Source: Pontibacillus salicampi (GTDB lineage: Bacteria > Bacillota > Bacilli > Bacillales > BH030062). From it: a stretch of DNA of 64,000 nt. Positions 53,309-61,815 of the stretch are shown piece after piece (position 1 is the stretch's first letter; every line of letters begins with the position of its first letter). The notes below the pieces were generated by a model. That model searched no databases and was not told where the DNA came from. It was given only the letters and a program-made list of their open reading frames with translations. The DNA is taken from assembly GCF_042434395.1 (NCBI RefSeq), contig NZ_JBHLTP010000003.1, forward strand, positions 372,001 to 436,000, given 5' to 3'. A program made the position numbers and the translations under genes.

Positions 53309-53346
53309 AAAAGCTGAATGTGGGTGTTCCCGCATTCAGCTTTTTC
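53305..53346. terminator. Bidirectional terminator between thrD and the exonuclease gene
   Basis: AAAAAGCTGAATG (to 53320) pairs with CATTCAGCTTTTT (from 53333), with an inner GGG/CCC, A-rich on the left and T-rich on the right. It overlaps both stop codons. Confidence 0.9.
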
Positions 53347-54070
53347 CTATTGATTGAGCTATTTCCATTAGTTCGTGTGTCGTGTGGATATCTCGTTGAT
53401 GGCATTCGTTTAATAATACTTGAAACAGCTCTGCAGTCATTATGGCGTCGTTTAAAGCGTGATGCCGCCCTAGTTTCTGTATGCCTAACTCCGCGATCAT
53501 TCGGTCTAACTGAGTCCGTTGGTTAGGGTATATTTGTTTCGCTATAGCCTGTGCATCAATGGTGTATGGTGTTGTAACGGGGAGCTTCCAGCGCTTCAGC
53601 ATTTTTTCTACAAAGTGCATATCGAATGCTGCTGGATAGGCAACAAGAATAGAGCCTTCACAAAACTGAAGAAATTCCTGAAATGCCTTCGGAAAGCTTG
53701 GGGCATTTGCTAAATCTTCTTTAGTCAGTCCTGTTAAATCCCTTGTGCGCTTTGAGACAGGTCGAATGGGTTTAATATGCTGATGAAATCGTTGATAGGT
53801 TAATGGTTGTGTACCATTGATTCTTATAGCCCCTATCGATATAATTTCGTGCCCTAATTCTGGAAAAAGACCTGTCGTCTCTAGATCAAAAATAGTAAAT
53901 GGAGCAGTTTGTATCGGCTCCTTTAACAGGCTTCTCTTTCTACGGTAATGGACCAGCGTTTCCTGTAAAGAAATATAATCATCTGTCTTGCGAAAGGGAC
54001 GTTGTTTAATGGCAAAGATATATCTTTCGTATAGTACATATTTTAATATTTCCAAGTCAATAGGAAACAT
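53336..54070 (-). CDS. DEDDh 3'-5' exonuclease, DnaQ-like
   Basis: 244 residues. Exo I motif FDLETTGLFPELGHEIISIGA (by position ~56-76; key residues D and E of DLE), Exo II VAYPAAFDMHFV, and Exo III HHALNDAIMTAELF with the catalytic histidine and aspartate. An N-terminal ~50-residue extension precedes the nuclease domain. Resembles the DNA polymerase III epsilon subunit domain as a free-standing protein. Its ATG directly follows the stop of the DUF294 gene, so the two are coupled. Confidence 0.88.
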   Translation of the reverse strand: MFPIDLEILKYVLYERYIFAIKQRPFRKTDDYISLQETLVHYRRKRSLLKEPIQTAPFTIFDLETTGLFPELGHEIISIGAIRINGTQPLTYQRFHQHIKPIRPVSKRTRDLTGLTKEDLANAPSFPKAFQEFLQFCEGSILVAYPAAFDMHFVEKMLKRWKLPVTTPYTIDAQAIAKQIYPNQRTQLDRMIAELGIQKLGRHHALNDAIMTAELFQVLLNECHQRDIHTTHELMEIAQSIGKS

Positions 54071-55984
54071 TTAGACCACCCGATTTCGATTATAGCTTAG
54101 CTCTAGTACTTGCTGGAGGCGTTTCGCGATTAATAGTGCTTCTCGTAATATTTTTCTGTCAGAACGGGAAAGGGAATTAATGCTAATATCGTTAGTCAGT
54201 GGACCTTCTGATTGTATCTCCTCTAAATTCTGTTCCAGCCGGAATTTTAATAGCCGGTGTAACGAGAGCTTGGCATTTTCAGCATCTCTTGGATGAAAAC
54301 GCTCATTTTCCACTAATACTTCCAGCCGTTTAATGCTATTCACTTCCTCTACGCCATATTTAACGGCATAAATTCGGACAGCGTTGACAATTTGCATAAT
54401 AGCAGCCTTCTTTATATTGAGCATTCTTGTTTTTCCGGTTGCAGTAATTCTTCCAAATGGTTGAATCGGAACACGGAATCGAAGCGTATCCTTCATTAAT
54501 AATTGCTGAAGGTTAAGCGATCGTTCCATCCGTTTGGTTAAATAGCTCCGAAGCTCGTAGGCGAGCGTAAAGTCACCAACAATCGGTCGAAAATCCATGA
54601 AAATAGTGAAGTCTCTAATTTCTGCCGCATCCATTTTCTCCAGCCATTCATGAAGAGACGTAAACCATCCTTGCAAGGATTGCCGCCACTTCGGTTCTTT
54701 AGCCATGATACCTCCCTTACATAAGGGGTAGCCGCACTCCTCTAGCATATAGTTGATGCTCTTCGTGAATTTCGCAAAGTATTGTTCAATCTCTTCTTTA
54801 TTTTCCATATGCTCATAGTTGTCTAATATAATTCCATTATCCTGATCCGTACTAAACGCTTGCTCTTTACGACCCTCGCTTCCCATTACAATAAAGCAAT
54901 AGTTAATCGGGGGGGTGCCATATCCATCCTCCAGCATTTGCTGTTCTGCGAGGTGGATAATTTGATTATGAATTTCATCGTTATAGCTCGAAATAAGCTC
55001 ACACACATCATAGGCCAGCATGTGGTCCTCCAGAAGTTGAGATACGAACCGTTGGAAGGAGGAGTTATACATTGGTGAGAGGCCCTTCACCTCTTCTAGT
55101 GAGCGGGCTTTTTGTACGCGATAGCGTAAATCGAAGTATATAGAATCTTGCATATTTAAGAACGAGGTTTGACGGAGCTGCCCTACTACTTTGAATCGGT
55201 TTAAAACCGGAATAATACTCGCTGGATTGTGCTTTAAATAGGATAGGGCATCGTAAATGAAGTCGCGATCTGCTACAAAATAAGGTTCTTCCTTCACATA
55301 ATCCTCCACTAGACTAGTGAAATCATGGTTACGGTATGCTTTAAAGATATCCTGGTAATTCAACACACCAATCAATTCCTGCTCCTCATTACATACAATG
55401 AGACCGCCGGCTTTATATTCCTCCATCTTTTCAACAGCTTCTACTAGAGGAGTTTTAGGATTGATAAGCGTAGGCGCTTCTGCATAGGTGTCCACGCGCT
55501 GCTTAAATAATTCACGGTCGTGCTGATCCTCATTTGCATCCTTTGTTTTATATTTCACCTCATGATACAAACTTTGCATAAGGTTGCTAATGCCCTCCAT
55601 AACTATTTTGGAAAAGGCTTGATTTTCAGACATAACCTCTAAGAAATTACCCTTGTTAAAGCGGAGGGTACTGGTTTCCTCGATAGCTTGTACGGAGAAC
55701 TTCATCTCCCCGCTTGTGAGCATAATCATAATCCCAACAATATCTCCTGGATAGTAAAAGCGTACGGATACTTGTTGGCCATTTATTTTGTGCATAATGT
55801 TTTTAGCAAGCCCGGTCAGCACAAAATGAATGTTTATCTCCTCTTCAGGTTCATCCTCATGAAAAAGAAACTGATTGGAGGAAAAGGTTTGCAAAGATGC
55901 TCCATTGAACATTCTTTGCAGCTGGTCATCTGTTAATAAATTAAACGGGTGCTGATGTTGAAACATTTCTAAGTATTTTTCCAA
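54071..55984 (-). CDS. CNMP-binding/CBS/DUF294 putative nucleotidyltransferase
   Basis: About 637 residues. Domains in order: cyclic-nucleotide-binding-like (about 15-130), two CBS repeats (about 165-285), DUF294 nucleotidyltransferase with the DNA polymerase beta-like motif GSEGRKEQAFSTDQDNG, and a helical DUF294 C-terminal domain. GlnD-like in design: ligand sensing joined to a predicted nucleotidyl transfer site. TTG 55984 is preferred because AGGAGGAAA lies 7 bp upstream. Substrate unknown. Not part of the B. subtilis order here. Confidence 0.85.
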   Translation of the reverse strand: MEKYLEMFQHQHPFNLLTDDQLQRMFNGASLQTFSSNQFLFHEDEPEEEINIHFVLTGLAKNIMHKINGQQVSVRFYYPGDIVGIMIMLTSGEMKFSVQAIEETSTLRFNKGNFLEVMSENQAFSKIVMEGISNLMQSLYHEVKYKTKDANEDQHDRELFKQRVDTYAEAPTLINPKTPLVEAVEKMEEYKAGGLIVCNEEQELIGVLNYQDIFKAYRNHDFTSLVEDYVKEEPYFVADRDFIYDALSYLKHNPASIIPVLNRFKVVGQLRQTSFLNMQDSIYFDLRYRVQKARSLEEVKGLSPMYNSSFQRFVSQLLEDHMLAYDVCELISSYNDEIHNQIIHLAEQQMLEDGYGTPPINYCFIVMGSEGRKEQAFSTDQDNGIILDNYEHMENKEEIEQYFAKFTKSINYMLEECGYPLCKGGIMAKEPKWRQSLQGWFTSLHEWLEKMDAAEIRDFTIFMDFRPIVGDFTLAYELRSYLTKRMERSLNLQQLLMKDTLRFRVPIQPFGRITATGKTRMLNIKKAAIMQIVNAVRIYAVKYGVEEVNSIKRLEVLVENERFHPRDAENAKLSLHRLLKFRLEQNLEEIQSEGPLTNDISINSLSRSDRKILREALLIAKRLQQVLELSYNRNRVV

Positions 55985-56102
55985 AAGCTTTCCTCCTATA
56001 TAGATATGTTCTGCAACGGTATGCAAATAATGGTATGAATAGCAATGTCACAGCCCGGGGCCTGATTAAAGATAGGAGGAAAGATGTATCCTCCTATCTT
56101 TC

Positions 56103-56333
56103 TTATTTAAAGCGTCCTTTCGTTTTACCTTGCTTCCGATCCCGGTATAAAATAAAACCGCCGATAAAAAATAAACCTAATAAAAATAATAAAAAACCGA
56201 CAATAAATTGGAACCATAGACTAAAAAAAAGTGGATACTCAATGGCAAATAGCGTATCTCTCATCATTTTAATTCCTAATACAGAAAATGCACCAGGAAT
56301 AAATAAAATCAGCACTGCAATCAAACGGGCCAT
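56103..56333 (-). CDS. yqzF: DUF2627 family membrane protein (YqzF)
   Basis: 76 residues with two membrane helices (about 4-20 and 35-62) and a basic tail (RDRKQGKTKGRFK). Matches YqzF in size, LIFIPGAFSVLGIKMMRD-like opening and location beside bkdR. ATG 56333 has GAGGAGAG at good spacing. Function unknown. Divergent from bkdR. Confidence 0.8.
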   Translation of the reverse strand: MARLIAVLILFIPGAFSVLGIKMMRDTLFAIEYPLFFSLWFQFIVGFLLFLLGLFFIGGFILYRDRKQGKTKGRFK

Positions 56334-56442
56334 AATAGGTCTCTCCTCATAAGTATTTCCATTGTAGTATAGCAAATTGCATGGTAAAGCGAAAAGAATA
56401 TTCATGCTTGCTAATTCATGCAGGTTCCGATATAGTGAAATC

Positions 56443-56463
56443 ATGCAAATACTTGCAAGGTGA
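56443..56463. promoter_or_regulatory. BkdR-type inverted repeat at the bkdR start
   Basis: TGCAA-N4-TTGCA (56444-56448 / 56453-56457) followed by AGGTG. The same element, with the same trailing AGGTG, occurs 2.1 kb downstream before ptb (58556-58569). Probably a binding site for BkdR, here overlapping its own RBS, so autoregulation is likely. Confidence 0.6.
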
Positions 56464-56471
56464 GGATGCGG

Positions 56472-58553
56472 ATGAAAAGAGTACTTGTGGTTGGTGGCGG
56501 TAAAGGTGGAACAGCTCTTCTAACCCTGTTAAGCGGTACAGAGAAGATGGATATCGTAGCTGTCATTGATATAAAAGAGGATGCTCCTGGTATTCGGTTA
56601 GCGAAGGAAAAAGGGATTCAGACGGGCCAAAATTGGAAGGTGTGGCTTCAGCATGATATTGACATTGTCATTGAAGCAACCGGAGATGAGGAAGTATTTG
56701 AAGAGCTGCTTCAGGCAAGGTCTAAGAAAACTGTAGTAATCCCTGGCTCTGTAGCTTACATTACCTCGGAGCTGTTAGAAGAGAAGAACAGCTTATTGTC
56801 CGCATTAAAACGACAAACGGACAATCAAGAGCTTATTTTGAATTCCATACATGATGGCATGGTTGTCATTGATGCTAATGAGCAGGTGACATTTGTCAAT
56901 CGAAGTGCGGAAAGAATTTTAGATGTGAAGAAAGAGCAAGCAAAAGAAAAAAGCATCCAAGAGCTAATCCCATCGACAAGATTACCTGCGGTTATGAAGG
57001 TGCGCCGTAAAGAAGTAAACCAAAAGCTAATTCTTGAGAATGGCCGCAAGATTGTGACAACTAGAATCCCATTAATTGGCGCTGAAAATGAAATGATGGG
57101 AGCCTTCTCGGTTTTCAAGGATATTACCGAAGTCGTAAATTTAGCGGAAGAGATTACGGACTTAAAAGAAGTAAAAACGATGCTAGAAGCAATCATTCAT
57201 TCTTCAGAAGAGGCGATATCTGTTGTGGATGAGCATGGTATGGGCATCATGATCAATCCTGCCTATAGTCGTATTACTGGTTTGACTGAAAAAGACATTG
57301 TTGGAAAGCCGGCGACGGTAGATATTTCAGAAGGGGAGAGTATGCACTTGCGGGTGCTGAAAACAAGACGACCTGTGCGGGGAGTTCGCATGAGCGTCGG
57401 CCCATCGAAAAAAGAAGTTCTGGTCAATGTAGCCCCAGTGATTGTAGACGGAAAGCTCAAAGGTAGTGTAGGTGTTCTGCATGATGTTTCAGAGATACAA
57501 TCCCTGACGAGTGAGCTTCGGAAAGCACGGCAGATTATTCGAAACCTCGAGGCTAAATATACGTTCCATGACATTATCGGACAATCCCAAGAAATGCTGC
57601 TCGCTCTTGAACAAGCGAAGGTTGGAGCGAAAACGCCGGCCACGGTGCTCTTAAGAGGAGAGTCTGGTACAGGGAAGGAATTGTTTGCCCATGCCATTCA
57701 TAACGAGAGTACACGGAGACATAATAAATTTATTCGTGTCAATTGTGCATCCATAGCTGAATCACTTCTTGAAAGTGAATTGTTTGGCTATGAAGAAGGG
57801 GCCTTCTCGGGAGCCAAGCGAGGTGGGAAGCGAGGCTTGTTTGAGGAAGCGAACAATGGAAGTATTTTTTTAGATGAAATTGGAGAGCTGTCCTTAAATA
57901 TGCAGGCTAAGTTGTTGCGGGCATTGCAGGAGCAGGAAATTGTTCGTGTAGGTGGAACGAAGCCGGTCAACATTGATGTAAGAATTATCGCAGCAACAAA
58001 TGTTAATTTAGAGAAGGCGATTATGAATCGAGCTTTTCGAGAAGACTTATACTACCGCTTAAACCGGCTCCCTATCTTTATTCCTTCATTGAAAGAGCGG
58101 AGGTCAGATATTCCTCTTCTCGTCAATCATCTTATTCAAAAGCTGAATCAGGAATATGGAAGGAATGTAAATGAAGTGGATGAGCAAGCAATGGACTATT
58201 TAAAGGCGTATGACTGGCCTGGAAATGTGAGAGAATTAGAGAATATTATTGGTCGCGCTATGATTTATATGACGATGCATGAAGAAGAGGTAAAGCTCAG
58301 TCATATACCGGAGCTATGGAATCATCCGAAAAACGTAGATCTAAAGGAACCTACAAGTGTCGAAGGCTGGAATGGTAAAGCGTTGCAGGAAACCCTTGAT
58401 TCTTTTGAAAAGAAGGTGCTTTTGGAAGCGTATCGCTATAATCAATTTAACAAAACGCGAACAGCAGAAAGTCTCGGGATATCGATTCGTAATTTGTATT
58501 ACAAGCTGGAAAAGTACGAAATTGACAAGAATAGCATGCAAGATTTTTCATAG
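56472..58553 (+). CDS. bkdR: Sigma-54-dependent regulator BkdR
   Basis: About 693 residues. N-terminal nucleotide-binding-like domain (KRVLVVGGGKGGTALLTLL), two PAS domains (about 115-220 and 235-345), AAA+ domain with Walker A GESGTGKE, the sigma-54 contact loop GAFSGAKRGGKRG, and a C-terminal Fis-type HTH (TRTAESLGISIRNLYYKLEKY). Activates the bkd operon with RNA polymerase-sigma-54. ATG 56472 is preferred (AAGGTGAGG at spacing 7); ATG 56466 is possible. Confidence 0.95.
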   Translation: MKRVLVVGGGKGGTALLTLLSGTEKMDIVAVIDIKEDAPGIRLAKEKGIQTGQNWKVWLQHDIDIVIEATGDEEVFEELLQARSKKTVVIPGSVAYITSELLEEKNSLLSALKRQTDNQELILNSIHDGMVVIDANEQVTFVNRSAERILDVKKEQAKEKSIQELIPSTRLPAVMKVRRKEVNQKLILENGRKIVTTRIPLIGAENEMMGAFSVFKDITEVVNLAEEITDLKEVKTMLEAIIHSSEEAISVVDEHGMGIMINPAYSRITGLTEKDIVGKPATVDISEGESMHLRVLKTRRPVRGVRMSVGPSKKEVLVNVAPVIVDGKLKGSVGVLHDVSEIQSLTSELRKARQIIRNLEAKYTFHDIIGQSQEMLLALEQAKVGAKTPATVLLRGESGTGKELFAHAIHNESTRRHNKFIRVNCASIAESLLESELFGYEEGAFSGAKRGGKRGLFEEANNGSIFLDEIGELSLNMQAKLLRALQEQEIVRVGGTKPVNIDVRIIAATNVNLEKAIMNRAFREDLYYRLNRLPIFIPSLKERRSDIPLLVNHLIQKLNQEYGRNVNEVDEQAMDYLKAYDWPGNVRELENIIGRAMIYMTMHEEEVKLSHIPELWNHPKNVDLKEPTSVEGWNGKALQETLDSFEKKVLLEAYRYNQFNKTRTAESLGISIRNLYYKLEKYEIDKNSMQDFS

Positions 58554-58555
58554 CA

Positions 58556-58630
58556 TGCAATTTATTGCAAGGTGTAAAACGCTGAAATAAAGCGCTTTCA
58601 AATATAAAGACTTTGGCACGCTTTTTGCAT
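58556..58630 (+). promoter_or_regulatory. bkd operon control region: activator site, cre-like site and sigma-54 promoter
   Basis: Upstream inverted repeat TGCAA-N4-TTGCA (58556-58569), with another ATGCAA at 58535-58541. A cre-like sequence ATAAAGCGCTTTCA (58587-58600) matches the palindrome TGAAAGCGCTTTCA at 12 of 14 positions. The promoter TTGGCAC-N5-TTGCAT (58613-58630) is a consensus -24/-12 element. ptb starts 37 bp later. Confidence 0.9.
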
Positions 58631-58666
58631 ATGTAAATGGTGAACCATGTATGGAAGGGGTTAGAA

Positions 58667-59572
58667 ATGAAATTAGAGCAGTTACTCTCCAAAGTAGATA
58701 AACAACATAAAAAACGAGTAGCTATCGCACAAGCAGCTGATGAAGGGGTTTTGAAAGCTGTTCAGCTTGCGTTAGGTCATGAACTTGCCAATTTTACATT
58801 GGTTGGGGATGTGGACCAAATCCAGCGCATAGCAGCATCGATTGATTTGGACGTGACAAGAGATGAAATAGAGCTTCTATCTGTTCCAGATATCAACAAT
58901 ACAGCAACAGAGGCAGTACAAGCTGTATCATCTGGAAATGCGGATGTAGTGATGAAAGGTAACATAGAGACAAAAATGGTGCTAAAAGCGGTGTTAAATA
59001 AAGAATATGGCATACGAGGGCGTAATGTCCTATCCCATGTTGCTGTGTTTGAAGTACCCGACCGTGATACGTTTACGATTCTAACCGATTCTGGTATGAA
59101 CATAGAGCCTTCCCTAGAGGAAAAAGCACAAATTATTTCTAATGCAGTACAGGTGGCCCATGCAATTGGAATAGAAATGCCAAAAGTAGCTCCGCTGGCG
59201 GCAGTAGAAGTGGTGAACACCGCAATGTCTGCTACCGTGGATGGTGCTACCCTTTCCCAAATGCAAAGGCGCGGTCAAATTAAGGGCTGCATCGTCGATG
59301 GTCCGCTGGCATTTGATAACGCCGTATCCATCGAAGCGGCTGAGCAAAAAGGGATTCAATCTGAGGTTGCAGGTAGAGCTGATATATTACTTGCTCCTTC
59401 CATTGAAGTGGCTAATGCACTTTATAAATCTTTTATATATTTTGCCAAGGCACAGGTAGCAGGCGTCATTAGTGGAGCGAAAGCACCGATTGTCTTAACC
59501 TCTCGCGCTGATACAGCAGAGAGTAAATTATATTCATTAGCCTTAGCGTTACTTACATCTGAAAGATCATAG
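58667..59572 (+). CDS. ptb: Phosphate butyryltransferase
   Basis: About 301 residues of the phosphate acetyl/butyryltransferase family (DVVMKGNIETKMVLKAVLN; ILTDSGMNI; VDGPLAFDNAVS). Converts branched acyl-CoA to acyl phosphate, which Buk turns to acid and ATP. First gene behind the sigma-54 promoter. ATG 58667 follows GGAAGGGG. Confidence 0.95.
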   Translation: MKLEQLLSKVDKQHKKRVAIAQAADEGVLKAVQLALGHELANFTLVGDVDQIQRIAASIDLDVTRDEIELLSVPDINNTATEAVQAVSSGNADVVMKGNIETKMVLKAVLNKEYGIRGRNVLSHVAVFEVPDRDTFTILTDSGMNIEPSLEEKAQIISNAVQVAHAIGIEMPKVAPLAAVEVVNTAMSATVDGATLSQMQRRGQIKGCIVDGPLAFDNAVSIEAAEQKGIQSEVAGRADILLAPSIEVANALYKSFIYFAKAQVAGVISGAKAPIVLTSRADTAESKLYSLALALLTSERS

Positions 59573-59587
59573 AGGAGGAAAACAATA

Positions 59588-60682
59588 ATGGAGATTTTTA
59601 ACTATATGAAAGAGTATGACTACGAGCAATTACTATTTTGTCAGGATGAACAATCTGGGCTGAAGGCAATTATCGCGATTCATGATACTACGCTTGGCCC
59701 TGCTCTTGGCGGGACGAGAATGTGGACTTATGCTTCTGAAGAGGATGCCATTGTAGATGCTCTTCGTTTGGCAAAGGGAATGACTTATAAAAATGCCGCT
59801 GCAGGCTTAAATCTTGGTGGAGGAAAAACAGTCATCATCGGGGATCCTAAGCAAGATAAAAACGAAGAGATGTTCCGTGCATTCGGCCGGTTTATTCAAG
59901 GCTTAAATGGCCGCTATATTACTGCGGAGGATGTAGGAACAACCGTGTACGACATGGATACTATTCATGAGGAAACCGATTATGTAACAGGGATCTCGCC
60001 TGCTTTTGGTTCTTCTGGTAACCCATCACCTGTAACAGCTTATGGGGTATATCGTGGCATGAAAGCTGCTGCAATGGAAGCCTTTGGTTCTGATAATCTA
60101 GAGGGTAAAGTAGTAGCGGTTCAGGGTGTGGGAAATGTTGCCTACAACCTATGTAAGCATCTGCATGACGAAGGTGCACAGCTTATTGTTACGGATATTA
60201 ACAAGGAAGCCGTAAATCGCGCAGTAGAAGAGTTTGGCGCTAAAGCAGTCGATACAGAAGATATATATAGTGTTGATTGTGATATTTATGCTCCTTGTGC
60301 GCTAGGGGCAACTATTAACGACGATACCATCCCTCAATTAAAGGCTAAAGTAATTGCAGGAGCTGCTAATAATCAGCTGAAAGAAACAACTCATGGAGAC
60401 CGTATCCATGAAATGGGTATCGTTTATACACCTGATTACGTTATTAATTCCGGCGGGGTAATTAACGTTGCTGATGAGCTGTACGGCTACAACCGTGAGC
60501 GTGCGATGAAGCGCGTGGAAGCTATTTATGACAATGTCAGCCGCGTATTTGAGATTGCACGTCGTGACAATATCCCAACATATAAAGCAGCAGACCGTAT
60601 GGCAGAGGAGCGTATTGAGAAAATGCGTAAGACAAAGAGCACCTTTTTGCAAAATGGTCATAACATTTTAAGCCGTCGCTAA
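59588..60682 (+). CDS. bcd: Leucine dehydrogenase
   Basis: 364 residues of the Glu/Leu/Phe/Val dehydrogenase family: substrate motif AAGLNLGGGKTVIIGDP with the catalytic lysine, and NAD-binding GVGNVAYNLCKHL with D in VTDINKEA. Oxidatively deaminates leucine, valine and isoleucine to keto acids for the Bkd complex and branched fatty acid primers. RBS GGAGGAAA. Confidence 0.96.
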   Translation: MEIFNYMKEYDYEQLLFCQDEQSGLKAIIAIHDTTLGPALGGTRMWTYASEEDAIVDALRLAKGMTYKNAAAGLNLGGGKTVIIGDPKQDKNEEMFRAFGRFIQGLNGRYITAEDVGTTVYDMDTIHEETDYVTGISPAFGSSGNPSPVTAYGVYRGMKAAAMEAFGSDNLEGKVVAVQGVGNVAYNLCKHLHDEGAQLIVTDINKEAVNRAVEEFGAKAVDTEDIYSVDCDIYAPCALGATINDDTIPQLKAKVIAGAANNQLKETTHGDRIHEMGIVYTPDYVINSGGVINVADELYGYNRERAMKRVEAIYDNVSRVFEIARRDNIPTYKAADRMAEERIEKMRKTKSTFLQNGHNILSRR

Positions 60683-60710
60683 ACGGAACAAGTCATTGGA
60701 GGTAATGATG

Positions 60711-61802
60711 ATGCACACACAATCTTTTCGAACTCTAGTGATTAATCCTGGATCTACATCTACGAAAATCGGTGTTTTTGCAGATGAACAGTGTATCTTT
60801 GAAGAAACCATCCGGCATAAAACAGAGGAAACCTCTCAGTATAACCGTATCATAGACCAATTTGAATTTCGGAAAAGAACGATTGTTGATGCTCTCGACC
60901 ATGAGGGCATCAACATCTCCAAATTAGATTCGGTTTGTGCGCGAGGAGGGCTGCTTCGACCGATTGAAGGTGGGACCTATTTGGTTAATGAAGATATGCT
61001 TCATGATTTGAAAATTGGCTATAATGGAGAACATGCCTCCAACCTTGGCGGTATTATAGCTAAGGAAATAGCCAACGGATTAAATATCCCTGCCTTTATC
61101 GTAGATCCGGTTGTAGTAGATGAATTGGATGCGATTGCTAGGTTTTCTGGCGTACCTGAAATTCCGAGGAAAAGTATTTTCCATGCCCTTAACCAAAAAG
61201 CGGTAGCAAGAAAAGTGGCAGAGGATTTAGAGAGACCGTATGACCAATTGAATATAATCGTAACCCATATGGGCGGAGGTATTACGGTTGGTGCCCATAA
61301 AGAAGGCAAGGTTATTGATGTGAATAATGGTCTCCATGGAGATGGTCCTTATTCCCCTGAACGAGCTGGAACCGTCCCAGCTGGAGACCTTGTTTCTATG
61401 TGCTTTTCAGGAGAGTATTATAAAGAAGAAATTATGAAAAAGCTAGTTGGACAGGGTGGATTAATGGCATATCTCGAGACCAATGATGCTTTAGACGTGG
61501 AAAAGCGAATCGAAGCCGGCGACGAGGTAGCTAGAGAGGTATATGACGCTATGGCCTATCAAATTGCCAAGGAAATCGGCTCCATGAGTTCCGTTCTTCA
61601 CGGCAAGGTGGATGCGATTGCTTTAACTGGTGGACTAGCTTATGGTAAAGAATTCGTGTCAATGATCACAGAAAGAGTAAACTGGATTGCTGACTGTCTT
61701 ATATATCCGGGAGAAAATGAACTACAAGCACTGAATGAAGGAGCATTACGTGTGCTTCGAGAAGTAGAGCAACCTAAAACATATCCTAACCCTATTGGGT
61801 GA
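60711..61802 (+). CDS. buk: Butyrate kinase
   Basis: About 363 residues of the acetokinase family: VINPGSTSTKIGVF, THMGGGITVGAHKEGKVIDVNNGLHGDGPYSPERAGTVP (by position ~184-222), and ALTGGLAYGKEF. Makes ATP from branched acyl phosphates. Three ATGs in a row follow GGAGG; the third is best spaced. It ends 13 bp before lpdV. Confidence 0.95.
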   Translation: MHTQSFRTLVINPGSTSTKIGVFADEQCIFEETIRHKTEETSQYNRIIDQFEFRKRTIVDALDHEGINISKLDSVCARGGLLRPIEGGTYLVNEDMLHDLKIGYNGEHASNLGGIIAKEIANGLNIPAFIVDPVVVDELDAIARFSGVPEIPRKSIFHALNQKAVARKVAEDLERPYDQLNIIVTHMGGGITVGAHKEGKVIDVNNGLHGDGPYSPERAGTVPAGDLVSMCFSGEYYKEEIMKKLVGQGGLMAYLETNDALDVEKRIEAGDEVAREVYDAMAYQIAKEIGSMSSVLHGKVDAIALTGGLAYGKEFVSMITERVNWIADCLIYPGENELQALNEGALRVLREVEQPKTYPNPIG

Positions 61803-61815
61803 AAGGAGAAAAACT

